Notes: generated from the sequence alone by a model not told the origin. DNA of 32,787 bases from Gamsiella multidivaricata (GCF_025024155.1 NW_026251862.1:1-32787), one strand, 5' to 3'. Positions 1 to 11,199 are shown, numbered from the stretch's first letter. Made by a program: numbers and translations.

Positions 1-76
1 TTTTTTTTCTCTTGCGTCATCTCTGACCCAATGCAAACCACCATTTTATTTTTCTATTTTATTTTCCACCGTACAG
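1..76 (+). other. 3' part of an intron in the MFS transporter gene
   Basis: The first 76 bases end in a pyrimidine-rich tract and the acceptor CCGTACAG. A CTGAC branch-point-like string lies near base 22. Reading opens directly after the AG and stays open to the stop at 749-751, so this is the end of an intron whose donor is outside the window. Confidence 0.7.
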
Positions 77-751
77 TCTAGAGCTGATACAGTGCTCTTC
101 AGCTCATTTATGAGTCTCTGGGTTATCCAGCACTTCATTGACCTTGGGTGGTGCTCCACCGCAAAGGGCAGGACCTGCGGTGCCGCTGCGGGTGACACCC
201 ACATTCTCACCGGCTATGGTCAAGGCATCTCCTTGGCCTTCGCGCCTATCTTTGGCTACGCAAGCGAGCGGTTCAAGAAATCATCCGTCCTTGCCTTTGC
301 TGGTTTCATTGGTGCCATTGGTTCGCTTCCTTTTGCCTTCACTCAAAAGGCCCCTGCCGACAAGTCTAACTTTGCCTTTGTGACCTTGACAGGTATTGGT
401 CAGATCGGTATGATCGTCACAGGCATGACTCTCGTCAACGGTGTCCATGTTGACCCAAAGTACCGCGGTAGTGTCGCCGGCGTATTCAGTTTCTGTGGTG
501 CGATTTCCATCATGTTCATGGCGCGCTTGGGAGGATATCTATTTGATGCCTGGATGCATGGCGCGCCTTTTGTCCTGATGGGCATCGCGCATTTGGCGGT
601 GGCCTTGATGAGTATCTATGTTCGCGCAGTGACACCGAGGTTGGAGAAGGAGGACGCCGCCCGATTGGAAGCCGAGCAAGAGAAGCAGGAGAAGGAGGCT
701 AAAAAGGTGGATGAGAACCATCTTCAAGGAACACTTTTCTCGACTATGTAA
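77..751 (+). CDS. MFS transporter, last exon (C-terminal half only)
   Basis: This is the terminal exon of a major facilitator superfamily transporter, a secondary carrier of the membrane. The visible 224 residues hold about six hydrophobic helices, matching TM7-12. These include segments around VLFSSFMSLWVIQHF, a loop GYASERFKK that resembles the MFS motif between helices, FVTLTGIGQIGMIVTG, and FVLMGIAHLAVALMSIYV near the end. A charged, probably helical cytosolic tail rich in Glu and Lys (KQEKEAKKVDE) follows the last helix. The exon is taken to start at 77 because a good acceptor precedes it and the frame is open from there; there is no reason to believe translation starts here. The substrate cannot be told from this half. 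The N-terminal half is outside the window. It converges on the SH3 gene downstream. Confidence 0.8.
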   Translation, partial: SRADTVLFSSFMSLWVIQHFIDLGWCSTAKGRTCGAAAGDTHILTGYGQGISLAFAPIFGYASERFKKSSVLAFAGFIGAIGSLPFAFTQKAPADKSNFAFVTLTGIGQIGMIVTGMTLVNGVHVDPKYRGSVAGVFSFCGAISIMFMARLGGYLFDAWMHGAPFVLMGIAHLAVALMSIYVRAVTPRLEKEDAARLEAEQEKQEKEAKKVDENHLQGTLFSTM

Positions 752-1157
752 CACAACCCATAATTACATATATCTATTATCCTAGCCATCTTTTTCTTAT
801 AACAAATGTTCGCCCACCATGTCTACCATAAAGCTCTCTACAAGCATTGTTATTTCATCCACCTCATTGCGTCCTTTATTGCGAGCGGAGCAAAAAAACC
901 GTATGCGTTTGTACGTTCGAGTGCTACACAGGCTTCTTGCTCTATTACTCCTAAACAATCAAAAACAGCGACGGCGATGGGAATAGCGGCAGCGACAACA
1001 ACGACATCGACTTTGGTGCACAGAAGCAAAGACATTTGGGTATGAGATATGTACAATGCTGGCATGGTGTTTATTACAATTACTTCCCAGGCCAACCAGC
1101 AACCATAGCAAGCAGCTCGCCCCGGTGATCTGAGCTCCCACCACATCCTTCTTCGTC
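752..1157. other. Intergenic region between convergent genes
   Basis: These 406 bases separate the stop codons of the MFS gene (+) and the SH3 adaptor gene (-). They should hold both 3' UTRs. No convincing additional gene is seen; the short reading frames here are low-complexity. Confidence 0.6.
1070..1075 (-). terminator. Candidate polyadenylation signal AATAAA
   Basis: On the minus strand an exact AATAAA occurs 83-88 bases beyond the stop codon of the SH3 adaptor gene, a normal distance for a fungal 3' UTR. Motif match only; the cleavage site is unknown. Confidence 0.4.
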
Positions 1158-3096
1158 TCAAGTCAACTGCACATAATTCTCAGGCACCAGACCCTGGACC
1201 CCCTCAATCTCTCCCAAGAACCATCCCGGAAACTGCCTACAATGAATCCAAAGGTAATCTCCCTCCTTGAAACTGAGCTCGCTCGAATTTTCCGCATCAA
1301 AATCATACAGCCCACGTGCATGTCCTTGTGTCCGATCCCCATCCGACCTTTCTTCTGCCTCATCCTGATCTTCATACTCGTCCTCCGCTTCTTCATCGTC
1401 GCCGTCATGGACTTCGGACTCTTCATATTCGGGTTCTGGAGGGTAGTTCCCAAAATGATATGGGTGTGATTTTGTGTAGGCAAAGTCGCGAACGGCGACC
1501 ACTGAACACGTGCAAAGGATCGACGAGGGACAGAACAAAGGAGGTGAGTCGACAAATCAATTCATGTACGACAAACAAACGACCATCGTCCAGTCGGATG
1601 GATCTCAAACACCCTGCATGCCCCTTCCCCACACTCTTACGACCACCAAGTCTGCAATCCCCCCTCATGGTGAGCTCTATCTCTTATGCAAAAAACTGTT
1701 TCCTCTTTTGAATCACATCAACGTGGCCACCAAGCACCAAAAGCATCCAACCCTGTTGTTCCTTACCAAGTTCGCGAAGTTCTTGATTGTCTTGATTATC
1801 GTCCTGTAAAAAAAAAAAATTACACCATGCAGCATGTGAGCAACCAGTGCGGGGGACATGGAGAGTAGAAAACAAAAAAAAAGCGCATGAGCTCTCAAAG
1901 TTAGCTTCAAGAACATCAAAAACACCTCCGAATGCTTCGGACAAACAAACTTCGCCGACAACAAGGAAATACAGGATACAGAACCTGCAGACCATGCAGA
2001 CCATGACAATCTACTCTTCCCTCTTCTTCGCAGACGATTTTTTTTTTTCAATGATCTCAAAGATACAATACAATTAAACAAACATAAGCACGTCCGTTTG
2101 TTTAGTTGTTCCACAGCATAGATGAGAAGATGATGCATATTGATATGCATGCACATGCAGGTCCTCAAGGTCGTCGTGAGCACAACGCTCTTGCCATCGC
2201 TGTTCTTTCAAGTATACCATGCAGAATAGAAAAAGCGATGGAAGTGCAGAAAACCGAGAGCAATGCATAGATGAAGGAAAGGCGGTGTGATCAACAAAGA
2301 CACATACCATCCTTGCTGCTTCCGGTACCTCGGATAATGGCCCTGAAGATGACGCGTGTGAGAATCCGTCCTCATTGTTCTGTCCCTTGAGAAATGCCAT
2401 CAAAGAATTCATAAATTCCTGATCTGGAAGGTCTTTCTGCTCCAAGGTCCGTCCGGCTGTGGTCTTTACGGTTGCATCTTCCGGAGAATGCAGGGGCGGT
2501 ATGGGGGAAGGAGAGGACGGCGTGGTTGCTGCAGAGGAACCGTGAGATCCCGAACGGAAAAACGTTGAAGAGACAGAGGTGTCTGAAGAATGCACCTCGT
2601 CGTCATCGTCATTTGATGACACTTTCGGTGTCGTAGACGATTCCTCCTTCGACAGGAATGCCCAGGATTCTGAAAGGGAGCGACTGTGCGAATTGGTAGG
2701 CAGCAATGAGATCCGCTTTGAAGAAGCCGAATCTACACAGAACACAAACACACGCAGAAAGCGCACATTATCATGAAGAAAACAGTTGCTCATTAATTTA
2801 TGTTGTTCCTGGGAGTCCGTTGTTATTATTGTTGTTGGTTTTTGGCGGGACCACACACTGTAATTGCATTTAGGGCGTAGTTTCATTAAGCAGACAAGGT
2901 ACGGAGGATTATTTTGTTATTCTGCCGGTTTAGTTCTGCAGCATCTTTTGGATTTCCTACCTTCGGTAATGTGGACCGTGGATCTTTTCTTAGTCAGCGT
3001 TTGCGCGGTAGAATCCTCGCTCTCCATTATCGGCGTGGTGTTGTCTGCCTGCTGTCGGGGTTGACATGTAGGGAGCGTAATCGGCGTCATAAACAT
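1158..3096 (-). CDS. SH3-domain adaptor protein, Nbp2/Skb5-like, four exons
   Basis: My splice model on the minus strand is exon 1 3096-2961, exon 2 2732-2308, exon 3 1803-1767 (37 nt) and exon 4 1501-1158, giving 313 residues. Every junction is GT-AG and phases match (1, 0, 1): donors GTAGGA, GTATGT and GTAAGG; acceptors TGTGTAG, TTTTACAG and GTTCAG. The C-terminal 53 residues (261-313) are a typical SH3 domain with LYDF, ELSFKEGD, GWF and PENYV. Before it comes VVAVRDFAY...HPYHFG, a segment typical of fungal Nbp2 relatives, then a very acidic linker. The N-terminal half is Ser-rich and probably disordered. Nbp2 of budding yeast recruits the phosphatase Ptc1 to MAP kinases, and Skb5 of fission yeast damps cell-integrity signalling; a similar adaptor role is inferred. 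A TAG lies in frame just upstream of the chosen ATG, which supports that start; a second ATG is two codons later. Confidence 0.8.
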
Positions 3097-3587
3097 TTTC
3101 TATGTAGCCTGTCCTGCGGTGTGAAATAAGGTGCGAGCGATGGTCTGTTAGTTGTGCTTTATAAGGAAGAGGAGGAGGAATGGGGGGAATTATGGTGTGG
3201 CTCTTGGAGTAACTGATGAACAATGGAATGTGAGGAATGAGAAGAATGGCGATGAAGGACAATGTCAGCCTACAAAAGCGTGAAGAAGCAACCCTTTTTT
3301 TTGTCGCATGGTCCATGGGGTAAAGTCCAGTGACCACCTTGAAAGTATGAGAATACCAAAGGAGCCTTGATACAATGGACTTTCGTCCAGGCACCCACTC
3401 TGAACAGAAGCATCAGGTCAAGCAAAGTAAGACTTTACCTGTGAGTTATTTAATGGCGAATGTATGCTGTGGGAGTAGGGGAGGAAAGGGGTGTCGAGAG
3501 AGGGAAGATGGAGGCGACCTCACTGGACAGAGGAACGAAAGAAAAAGAGCTGTCTGTAGTATCCCTTCACCTCCAATGAAAATCGGC
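3097..3587. other. Upstream region of the SH3 gene
   Basis: These 490 bases should hold the promoter and 5' UTR of the minus-strand SH3 adaptor gene. A minus-strand open frame spans about 3394-2990, but it runs into a stop and does not continue into the SH3 gene. I see no independent gene. Confidence 0.4.
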
Positions 3588-4700
3588 AGATGAGAGCAGC
3601 AACCTTGCGAAACAAATGTGCGCTTGGGAGAATATTTTGGCCGCTGAGGAAGTCGTGGAAGAGCGCGAGGGAGAAATATCTCCCCAGGAAGCGAGCCGGT
3701 GACAGAGCTCAGACTGGTATGTAGCTCGACTAAATGCGCTTCCACAAAACCGTTTCCTTAGCTGTAGCACCAAGAGAGTCCGCCGAATACCCGTAGTGAG
3801 TGGGCACGCAGAGGAAGATACAGCCCACGGGGCTGAGTATAACACCGGAAACGAGGAAGCTGAGGAGGACCAGGCGGATAGCGAGGCCATGCCTACAGCA
3901 GCATCTAAGAAGAACTATGAGTATTTTACCCTATGGCTGAGCAAGGCGGACGAAATTTTCCACGGCAGCTATTACTATATCTAATCTTAAACTGAAAACT
4001 CTAATCACGAATCTAGGGCCTTCGATAGCGTCCTGTTCTTGCGCGATTCGTCGCCATTACAACTCCATTACTTCGGTCACAACGTCCTCCGGAATCTCAA
4101 GAGTAATTTCGCTCCAAGTACTGGCAGCATGTCGATGTCAAGGAGTCTTTGCAAGAGACTAGAGCTCTCATCCATGCACACGATGGCAGGCAAAAATTGA
4201 AAACTTAGGAAAAATACTGCAATCCATTATAGGCCTTGTGGGAGTGCGACTACGACCGTGCGATGGCCCTTTCAGGAGTCCTGAAGGCTCGCCCTGCGTC
4301 CACGAAGCAAGAGTTCCTTTGGCTCTATCTGACCAATTGCATCAAGCGACTACCCAGGGAATCCAAGAACACCAACGACCTCGAATGTGTCGCCACCTTC
4401 TCGAAGGAAGCATTGTAATTTACTGGCAAGGAGTTCGGAGCTGTGGTCGTGGCATTGGTGGGTTTGCAGGTGGTTACCAACAAGATGGGCGTATATGTGA
4501 TGGCGAGGGTCGAAGACATCTTTGTCTTGGCACACCAGGGGGATGTAACGATCCTGAACAGCCTCCGCTCCCTCAGCAACATTGGTCATGATTTCCCAAT
4601 GTGGAAAGCACTATAGAAGGCCCTCGAGTAGGTATCAAGCCCATTCTCGAGGTTACCAGGGAAGTTTAGTTCGTACCGGCAGCATTTTGACAAGTCATAA
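3588..4700 (+). pseudogene. Decayed protein-coding relic, family not recognised
   Basis: The + strand can be read as protein over about 1.1 kb but is broken repeatedly. From 3588 to about 4118 the coding-like frame starts at positions equal to 1 modulo 3; it includes an acidic linker (EEAEEDQADSEA) and is cut by TGA at 3700-3702 and TAA near 3982. From 4119 the coding-like frame shifts to 0 modulo 3 (YWQHVDVKESLQETR..., later TGKEFGAVVVALVGLQVV) and is broken by stops near 4207, 4228, 4416, 4614 and 4629. The residue composition, with balanced hydrophobic and charged stretches, differs from random frames nearby. I cannot name the family. It may be a remnant of a mobile-element gene or of a species-specific protein family. 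Some breaks could hide introns, but no convincing GT-AG pair removes them. Confidence 0.5.
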
Positions 4701-4870
4701 AGAGTACATACTATAAGAACTTTTCGCCATACTTATTCCATGAAGCCAGGGCTGTGCTGCGAACTGCGCTGTGTACGTAAATTCGAAACTGCAGACGATC
4801 GGTTCGAGCGCGCGTGAAGAGATACCTGACGCATTAACTGGCCTCAGCCTGGATTTGCGCATCTTCTCCG

Positions 4871-5619
4871 GGCTCATACCTTAGTCCGGAGCAGCACCTG
4901 CAGTAAGAATGTTTTCACTCGTCCTTCTCAGCGTCATCTTCGGACTCCTCGTACGTGCCTTTCTCTGCATCCTCACCTGCTACCACTGCTGCCGCTGCCT
5001 ACGTGAGCCATGCATAGCTGATATTATTCGTCCTCGTATCGAAGGTCATGAAATGGCTAGCTGTGGTTGACACGTCAGGTTGCTGTAGGATACCTCGGTC
5101 TATGGAGTAAACGTGTCTCTCTTTCAGCTTTAATTTGAACTGGTGTCAACAACCATCTACTCTTCCATGGCCAGTTCGATCCAGTAACGCTTTATGATGC
5201 CTCAAAATCTCTGTTTGTGTAAAAAAAAGCAAGAAAGGAACTAGACCTGTAAGTATCGTCTCTCCGACATTGCCACCAAAGCAGCAATGGCATCGTGTTC
5301 CAGTATTCTTACTGATAAACACCATGTGTGTCCAATAAGGAAAATGAGAGGAGAAAACGAACATTACTCTAAAAGTACGGCAGGCAAGTGGCCCCGTGCT
5401 CTAGGACGACAAGTCCGTTGGTGACCTTACCTCTGTCTCAAACCCACTAACACCGAGATGACTCTAGTATAGCGAATGGCCCACGGCGTAATGTTGAATG
5501 GTAGCTGCAATACCAGCTCTTGGAGGCGAACCAACCAAGAACCGACTGACAGAGGCCCTAATGTTTTGACTTGAATAGAAAAGAACTTGACAGTCCGAAA
5601 GGGATGTCTGTATGATGAT
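4871..5619. other. Gene-poor stretch
   Basis: No gene can be supported. A minus-strand stretch around 4920-4990 would encode a short acidic, Ala/Glu/Asp-rich string ending in a stop, like the tail of a degraded gene, but nothing upstream supports it. Confidence 0.4.
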
Positions 5620-5925
5620 CAGTATGGGCTTGAACCGACCTTGGCTTCCAAGGGGTATGCCATCATCGACTGCGACGTGGGCGTTATGGTCAAGCTTGTC
5701 TGATAACGGTCAACCGTGTCATCCGGCAAATGTGAAGTTGTACAAAACACCCATTGGCGCGCTGTCCTGAACATATTGGAGCTGGCGTCCTGTTTCCGAA
5801 GCATAACGGATGTTGAACATCTCAATCATTATGATTCTTCCTCCGTTCTTGGAGCCTCTGCAAGGTGTCGCTTACAAGTCGAGGAAGAGTCGTCCAAGAT
5901 GTTGAAGACACTCATGTCCCATTAG
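5620..5925 (+). pseudogene. Short decayed coding relic
   Basis: One + strand frame reads as protein (GYAIIDCDVGVMVKLV, then after two adjacent stops a 69-residue run with ILELASCFRSITDVEHL) before a TAG at 5923-5925. The double stop TGA-TAA near 5703 interrupts it. It probably belongs to the same island of dead sequence as the relic at 3588-4700. No family is recognised, and chance cannot be excluded. Confidence 0.3.
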
Positions 5926-6146
5926 GTACCACTCTTGAAGCGTGCGGGAGCTACAGCAAAACTAGTCTACAGGGAGCTACGGGAACACGTAGAATGAGAG
6001 TGAGGCAGAGATATGTATTCTGTAGAGTCATGGAGTACAAACAGGGAGCTCTTTCTGCCTGCCATCTAGAGCACCAACCGATCCAATTTTACGAGGTGCA
6101 AATGTAATACAGTCGTGCTATGCAGTCATACCGTGCCGTACCATAT

Positions 6147-6193
6147 GGGGGGGGGGGGGGGAGGAGGGAAAGGGAGAGAGAGAGAGAGAGAGA
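6147..6193. repeat. G15 tract followed by purine/GA repeat
   Basis: A run of 15 G (6147-6161) continues as AGGAGGGAAAGGG and then a (GA)n microsatellite. The + strand is pure purine for about 47 bases. The spacing of G-runs (G15, GG, GGG, GGG) would allow a G-quadruplex, and the mirror-like purine tract could form triplex DNA. Confidence 0.8.
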
Positions 6194-7113
6194 AATGTCT
6201 CGATATTCGGCACAGACATGCGCAGGCTGCTTCCGCGATCTGCGTGCATACAATCGGCAGCAAATAGATGAGTGAACAGGTTTAAACACTGCAACTGGCA
6301 GGACATCGGGGAGTCTTGCGCAACCCTAATAACCTTCATAATTTCCTGGTTCTTTTCTCTTTACGCTGACCATCTTATTAGGCGAAGTTATCTTACGCAC
6401 GTCCCTTCTGGCGACATGCAGCCCTGGTAACCATACATGCTACCCTGTGTGTACAGGGATGCATGTTATTTTTAGATATCTCTTCATTCATAAGTTTCGT
6501 TGCTTGGGGAGGCGGGAAGCTTGTGCAGGCCATTGATCTCTAAAAGGAAGCTCGATTGTCCTACAAATCCATCTTTGGCCGCATTGGGTTCAAACGGCAG
6601 TGCTCTCTAGAATAGGCAATCTTAGGCTTGAAATACAAACAACCACACTCGTTTGCTTAAGTGGTACTGTGAACTTCCTTCATCATAGACTAGAGATGGG
6701 AGGCCCCCCTCCCCCTTATCAAGGCTCGCCAAGTTGTAGACTGAGACAGCAGTTCCTTTGGTTTACTACATTCAATAAATTTTTATTATTTTCTTTGGAC
6801 GCAATATAAACAAACATGCAGTGCTGTCTTTCAATTCCAGGGTACATACCCCGAAACCCATTTGGTCTCAGAGAGCTAACTGGGGGGACAGGGAACAATC
6901 GGGGGGAGATATGGGCACTGCATTGTTTACACTGCCTCATTCGAGTACGACACCAAAAAAGAGCCATTCTACGGGTTAGTAATTTCTTCCCTCGGGGGCC
7001 TGGGACGCGTCTATGTGTTTCTCGCCCTTGGTGCGAGTCCCTCACTCCCCCGCGGAGACGATCCGTACCTCATACACAATGGTTTCTGGTCAGGAACAAA
7101 CAACTTTGCGATG

Positions 7114-7121
7114 ACCCACGG

Positions 7122-7153
<32 letters not shown>

Positions 7154-7163
7154 GTCCGTGGGT
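7114..7163. repeat. T30 tract bracketed by an 8-bp inverted repeat
   Basis: ACCCACGG (7114-7121) and CCGTGGGT (7156-7163) are perfect reverse complements. They enclose C, then 30 consecutive T (7123-7152), then GGT. The whole could fold as a stem with a poly(T) loop. A tract of this length could also be the reverse complement of an old retroposed poly(A) tail. Confidence 0.7.
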
Positions 7164-7743
7164 GTAGCATACATCCATTACCAATTCAGTGTTAAAAGAC
7201 AACGGTGCATTATTTTTCACAAGTGAACGATGTAAACAAGTTGGATATCAAGTCAAACCCGATCATCTCAGATCCAGATCAACGAACACAATCAGAAAAC
7301 CTTTTTAATGCTTTCAAAAGATATAGGGGAGGGAGGGAGAAGGGGTATCGCCAAGAAAAAGAAAAAAAAGGATATGCTATCTTTTTTTGGAAGAAGGGTA
7401 CTGAAAAAATAATGGAATGAAAAAAAAGCATGGGAAACCCCCTCGGCGGAACAGAAACGATGCTGCTATACATTGCCCGATCTAAAGTCGAGCGGTAAAC
7501 AAAAACGAACAGGGGGAGAAAAATAACAACAACATCAACAACAACAACCAATATAAGACCTATAGCGCGCGTTGCTACAGAATAAACCGGCTTAAAAAAA
7601 AAAAAAAAACGCTCAGCACTTCAAAGCGATCCGATAGCTGTCAGGTGAACAGCAAGGATGATAAAAAAGAATTGAAAAAAAAAAGATAGCGAAAAAAAAC
7701 CAACCACAACAACAAAGCTGTTTCCAGTACCATTCATCTGCCT

Positions 7744-8973
7744 TTAACCGCTCTTCGGCACATAATCCTCCTCCACATAATCGCCCGGATCCGCCCTGTC
7801 CATGTCTGTTACAACGACCTCCCAGACGTACTCCTGCCTCGTCGATTCATTCCAGACAATCCGGAGGGCATCCCCTTTCTCCAGGACCGAGACCATCTCA
7901 TCCTCCTTTTGATGCATGTAGTCCTTGCATGCCTTGATCATCGCGTTCAGAGCCGCCCGCTGAGAGAAATACGTCTGCACCGACACGCTCCAGTTGCGAG
8001 AGGACTTGCTGTCGCGTGAACGCTTGGTGCCTCTCTTAAACTCCACATATTTATGCTTCTCCTCTTTGGCCCATTCCATTGCTGCACTTGTCTCCTCAAA
8101 TTCGCACTCGGGTCCCCCATGCAGAGCCGTGCTCGCGCTCGGAGATTCGTTAGATGGAGAGCCATCGTCGTTCGACAGTGAGCCGTCCGAAAGGGTCTCG
8201 AAGGGACAGGGCACGACTCTCAGGCTGGAGGCATGAGTCGACGATTGACCAAAGTCCATGGAACCGGTCTCGTAGCCGAAGCCGCTGAAATCCGCTGAGC
8301 TAGGCCCACTGATCGAATGCGCCTCCATCAAGCGGTTAATGGACTCGTGCTGGTCGGAAGGCACGATCTGGTAGGGCGAGTAAGGGTGCACTGGAGGTGG
8401 CGGGCATACGTCCGGTGCGATTCTCGATGTGGATGAGGTCAAGTCCGAGTCCGAGTATCGTCGTCTGAAATGGAAATTCTTGATGATTTCGGAGGTAGAG
8501 TAGCCACTCTGCGAGGTCAAAGCCCCATCTCCGTGTCTGTTGCAATGTTTCTTGTGGGGGTGATCGTGGTTGCTATAGCTTCTATCGCCGCTGCCAGAGC
8601 CGGTTTGGCATGAGAAGACAAATTGGGTGGCATTTGGTCGAGAGTGGGCGTAGGTGTCATTAGCCGAGTATTGGAGAACATAGGTGTTGAGCATATAGAT
8701 GTTTTTATGTCGAGGTCGTGAGGCGTATAGTTCCTTCATGCAGTCCACGAAGGCCCCGTATGCGGTACGATGGCCAAGGGCGGTTTGACGCCACAGTTTG
8801 CTGACCAGCTGGAATTCATACAGGTTCCTGGTAGGGAGGTATTTTATAATGTGGTCGAGGATCTCTGGGATTCTCAGTGCGAGTGGGCCTGGATCAGTGT
8901 AGTCCGCGTTAGTTCCAATGTTGGGATTGTTGATATTGTCGTCAATGTCAACAGCGATGTCGTCAGTGGCCAT
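7744..8973 (-). CDS. F-box protein
   Basis: This single-exon gene encodes 409 residues. Residues 32-66 form an F-box: LRIPEILDHIIKYLP, then NLYEFQLVSKLWRQTA, with the expected hydrophobic and Trp positions. F-box proteins bind Skp1 and bring substrates to SCF ubiquitin ligases. The middle (about 110-310) is low-complexity, rich in Ser, His and Pro, and probably disordered. The C-terminus is more ordered and ends in an acidic EEDYVPKSG. No WD40 or leucine-rich repeats are seen, so the substrate-binding mode is unknown. The frame stays open 45 codons upstream to an ATG at 9108, but that extension is Thr/Pro/Phe-rich and unlike the rest, so the ATG at 8973 (MATDDIAVDI) just before the acidic N-terminus is preferred. 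Neighbouring genes give no functional hint. Confidence 0.75.
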   Translation of the reverse strand: MATDDIAVDIDDNINNPNIGTNADYTDPGPLALRIPEILDHIIKYLPTRNLYEFQLVSKLWRQTALGHRTAYGAFVDCMKELYASRPRHKNIYMLNTYVLQYSANDTYAHSRPNATQFVFSCQTGSGSGDRSYSNHDHPHKKHCNRHGDGALTSQSGYSTSEIIKNFHFRRRYSDSDLTSSTSRIAPDVCPPPPVHPYSPYQIVPSDQHESINRLMEAHSISGPSSADFSGFGYETGSMDFGQSSTHASSLRVVPCPFETLSDGSLSNDDGSPSNESPSASTALHGGPECEFEETSAAMEWAKEEKHKYVEFKRGTKRSRDSKSSRNWSVSVQTYFSQRAALNAMIKACKDYMHQKEDEMVSVLEKGDALRIVWNESTRQEYVWEVVVTDMDRADPGDYVEEDYVPKSG

Positions 8974-11185
8974 CGGTAAGGAGGGTCGAAAGAAGAGGAA
9001 GCGGCACCATGGAAAGGGGAGGGATGATGAGAAAGCGAGAATGGGAAAAGGCGTTGTGGTTAGTATCACAGTGTCAAGTCTGTGGTGTTGTGGTGTTGTG
9101 GTGTTCAACTGCGAGAGTAGCTGTGTTTCTGCGTCTTTCAGTTATTGAGAAACGAACGAATGGAGGAAGAAGAAGTAGTAGTAAAGAAACAGAAGGGACA
9201 CTGCAATGGGTGAGAGAAAGAGGGGGAGGGAAAGACGAAGGACAAGAAAGGGATAACAAAACAAGGGTTGTTATCGAGAAGAGGGCAAATGGAAATAGAC
9301 TCCGACCCAAGCCCCACACCCCCGAACGCTGTGCTATGGGCCTGACACATGCAGATGCCGGGTGTGTGGGCGACGTAATGCAATGCGTGCAGGGAGCGAG
9401 CTCAGAAAGGAGTATGTCTCCTCATCTCTTTTCTGTTGTTCGCGGCTCTGTGTAGTCAACCGGTTTTCTTTTCTTTTTTTTTTTTTTTTCCTTCTGTGGC
9501 GCTCACGAAATCCCAAGATCCTGGTCAATCGTAGCACAACTACATATCCTCGGGCTCTGAGCCTGACCCGAGAACGCCATTCGTTCCTCTCGCTCCCTCA
9601 GTTGCGTCTTCTCATTGGACTAGTCTCTTCGCTTGAAAGTAGCAATGATGACTCTCTTACCTGATGGGATGTTATCGTCTGTTGAGATATTAATGTCTGA
9701 CATGAGGAGAGTTACTTTTGAAGCTTGAAAGGTTTGGAACTTTTGATACGTGGTTCGGCGAAGGCGCGCGATCTTCTCTAATAATGGAAAGTGTGCGTGG
9801 TATATTTCGTTTTTCAGTTATTTAGTCACCATTCAAAAGGATCTAGTGGATCGTATCCCGCAGTTGCAATGAAAATGCAGAGCTAGACAATTACCTGGAC
9901 TAATGCAGGAAATAAGAGAGCGCCAAATGGGCAATGGAAAAAAGATAGAATAAGGTACGGGTGACAGAATAACCGAGTGTGAATAAAATTCTGGTCGTTG
10001 AGGAAGGACCGAAGTGGGAAAGCAGAATTAACACTAAACACCAAAGATAAAAAACACGTAACGTGCGATGCAATGTGTTTTGATGAACAAGAAGTGCAAA
10101 GTGTAGCGCGGAGGCCGTCGCTGAGATGGCAATGTTATAAGGATGACAATTGACAGGTGGTTAAGACTGCAGAGAAACTACGAAAGACTGACGATACAAG
10201 GGAAGGGAGAAAAAAGAAAAAAATTGGCGATCTTTGGTTGCATATTTATAAGGATCGCCATTTCTTTTTTGGTCCGCGCGGGTTATTGTCGTACGGCAGT
10301 GAATATGCAGAGTATGACACCTTGTACAAAAGGGATAAAAGATAAAAAGTAAAAAAAGGGCCCACAAGTGCAGTGTAATGCTCACTGACTACTAGAGTAC
10401 AATGCAACTATAGAGGGCCAACAATAAACAAAAACAAGTGTACGTCGAGAGATGGCTAGGTCACTGGTTGACTACCACAGTAGTGAGTAAACACGGCAGA
10501 ACAAAGGGTATTGAATTGTTTGCTAGATAAAGATACGAAAGAGGCGGGGATTCGATGTGATCACCCCCATCTGGACCATGAGGATGCGCGCCAAAATGAG
10601 GATGCAGACCTGGAGTCGGCGGGTAGGAAGGGAGAGGTGTAAACAAAAGCACGAACATGCATATGAGTATCAACAAACGGGCCAAACATGGGAAATGGAA
10701 ACTTGTTATGGTTGTGTAGCTCCAGCTCTCTGTTGCACGCGTGCCATACACCTTTTCAATTGGATTGAGTTACATTGGATTAGACTGAATTGAACTGAGA
10801 AATGACCACCTACTCTAAATTCACACCGTGCGACGAACGATGCATTGTATACAGTAAGATATTCAAAAATAATAGGAACTGAGCAGCAACAACAACAACA
10901 CCCTGATTCAAGCTGCTACAACTTTTCATTGTAAAATATATAGGGTGTATAGAATGCATAAAACGTTCATTCGGTATAATGTGTGTTGTGCGGGTAGTAT
11001 AAAGATATCGATTGTATCTGCATCGCCTCTTCGTAAAAGGAGTTGCCTGAAATTTTTTTTGTATGGATGTTTAAACCATATTTGGACATGTACGGAATTG
11101 CTGTGCTTGTTTCACCTAGCACGAAGGGGAGAGAGAACAGGGTAAAAAAAAAAGAGGGCTAGCAAGCAAGAGGCAAGTGCTATAT

Positions 11186-11199
11186 CATGCCATGGCATG
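11186..11199. repeat. 14-bp perfect palindrome
   Basis: CATGCCATGGCATG equals its own reverse complement. It lies in the gene-poor region with no gene nearby, so a regulatory role is speculative. Confidence 0.5.

Larger units (their letters stand above)
5926..7743. other. Gene-poor region with homopolymer tracts
   Basis: About 1.8 kb without a supportable gene. It contains a G15/GA tract (6147-6193), a T30 tract flanked by an inverted repeat (7114-7163), and A-rich stretches near 7355-7430 and 7590-7610. The last 300-400 bases should include the 3' UTR of the F-box gene. Confidence 0.5.

Noticed and set aside
5625..5650. tRNA T-arm-like string (minus strand GGTTCAAGCC)
   Set aside because: The bases on either side do not form a T-stem, and no acceptor or anticodon arm can be drawn around it.
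10461..10751. Minus-strand frame with a hydrophobic stretch
   Set aside because: One hydrophobic run and a Pro/His-rich segment are not enough. No splice partners or family resemblance are seen.
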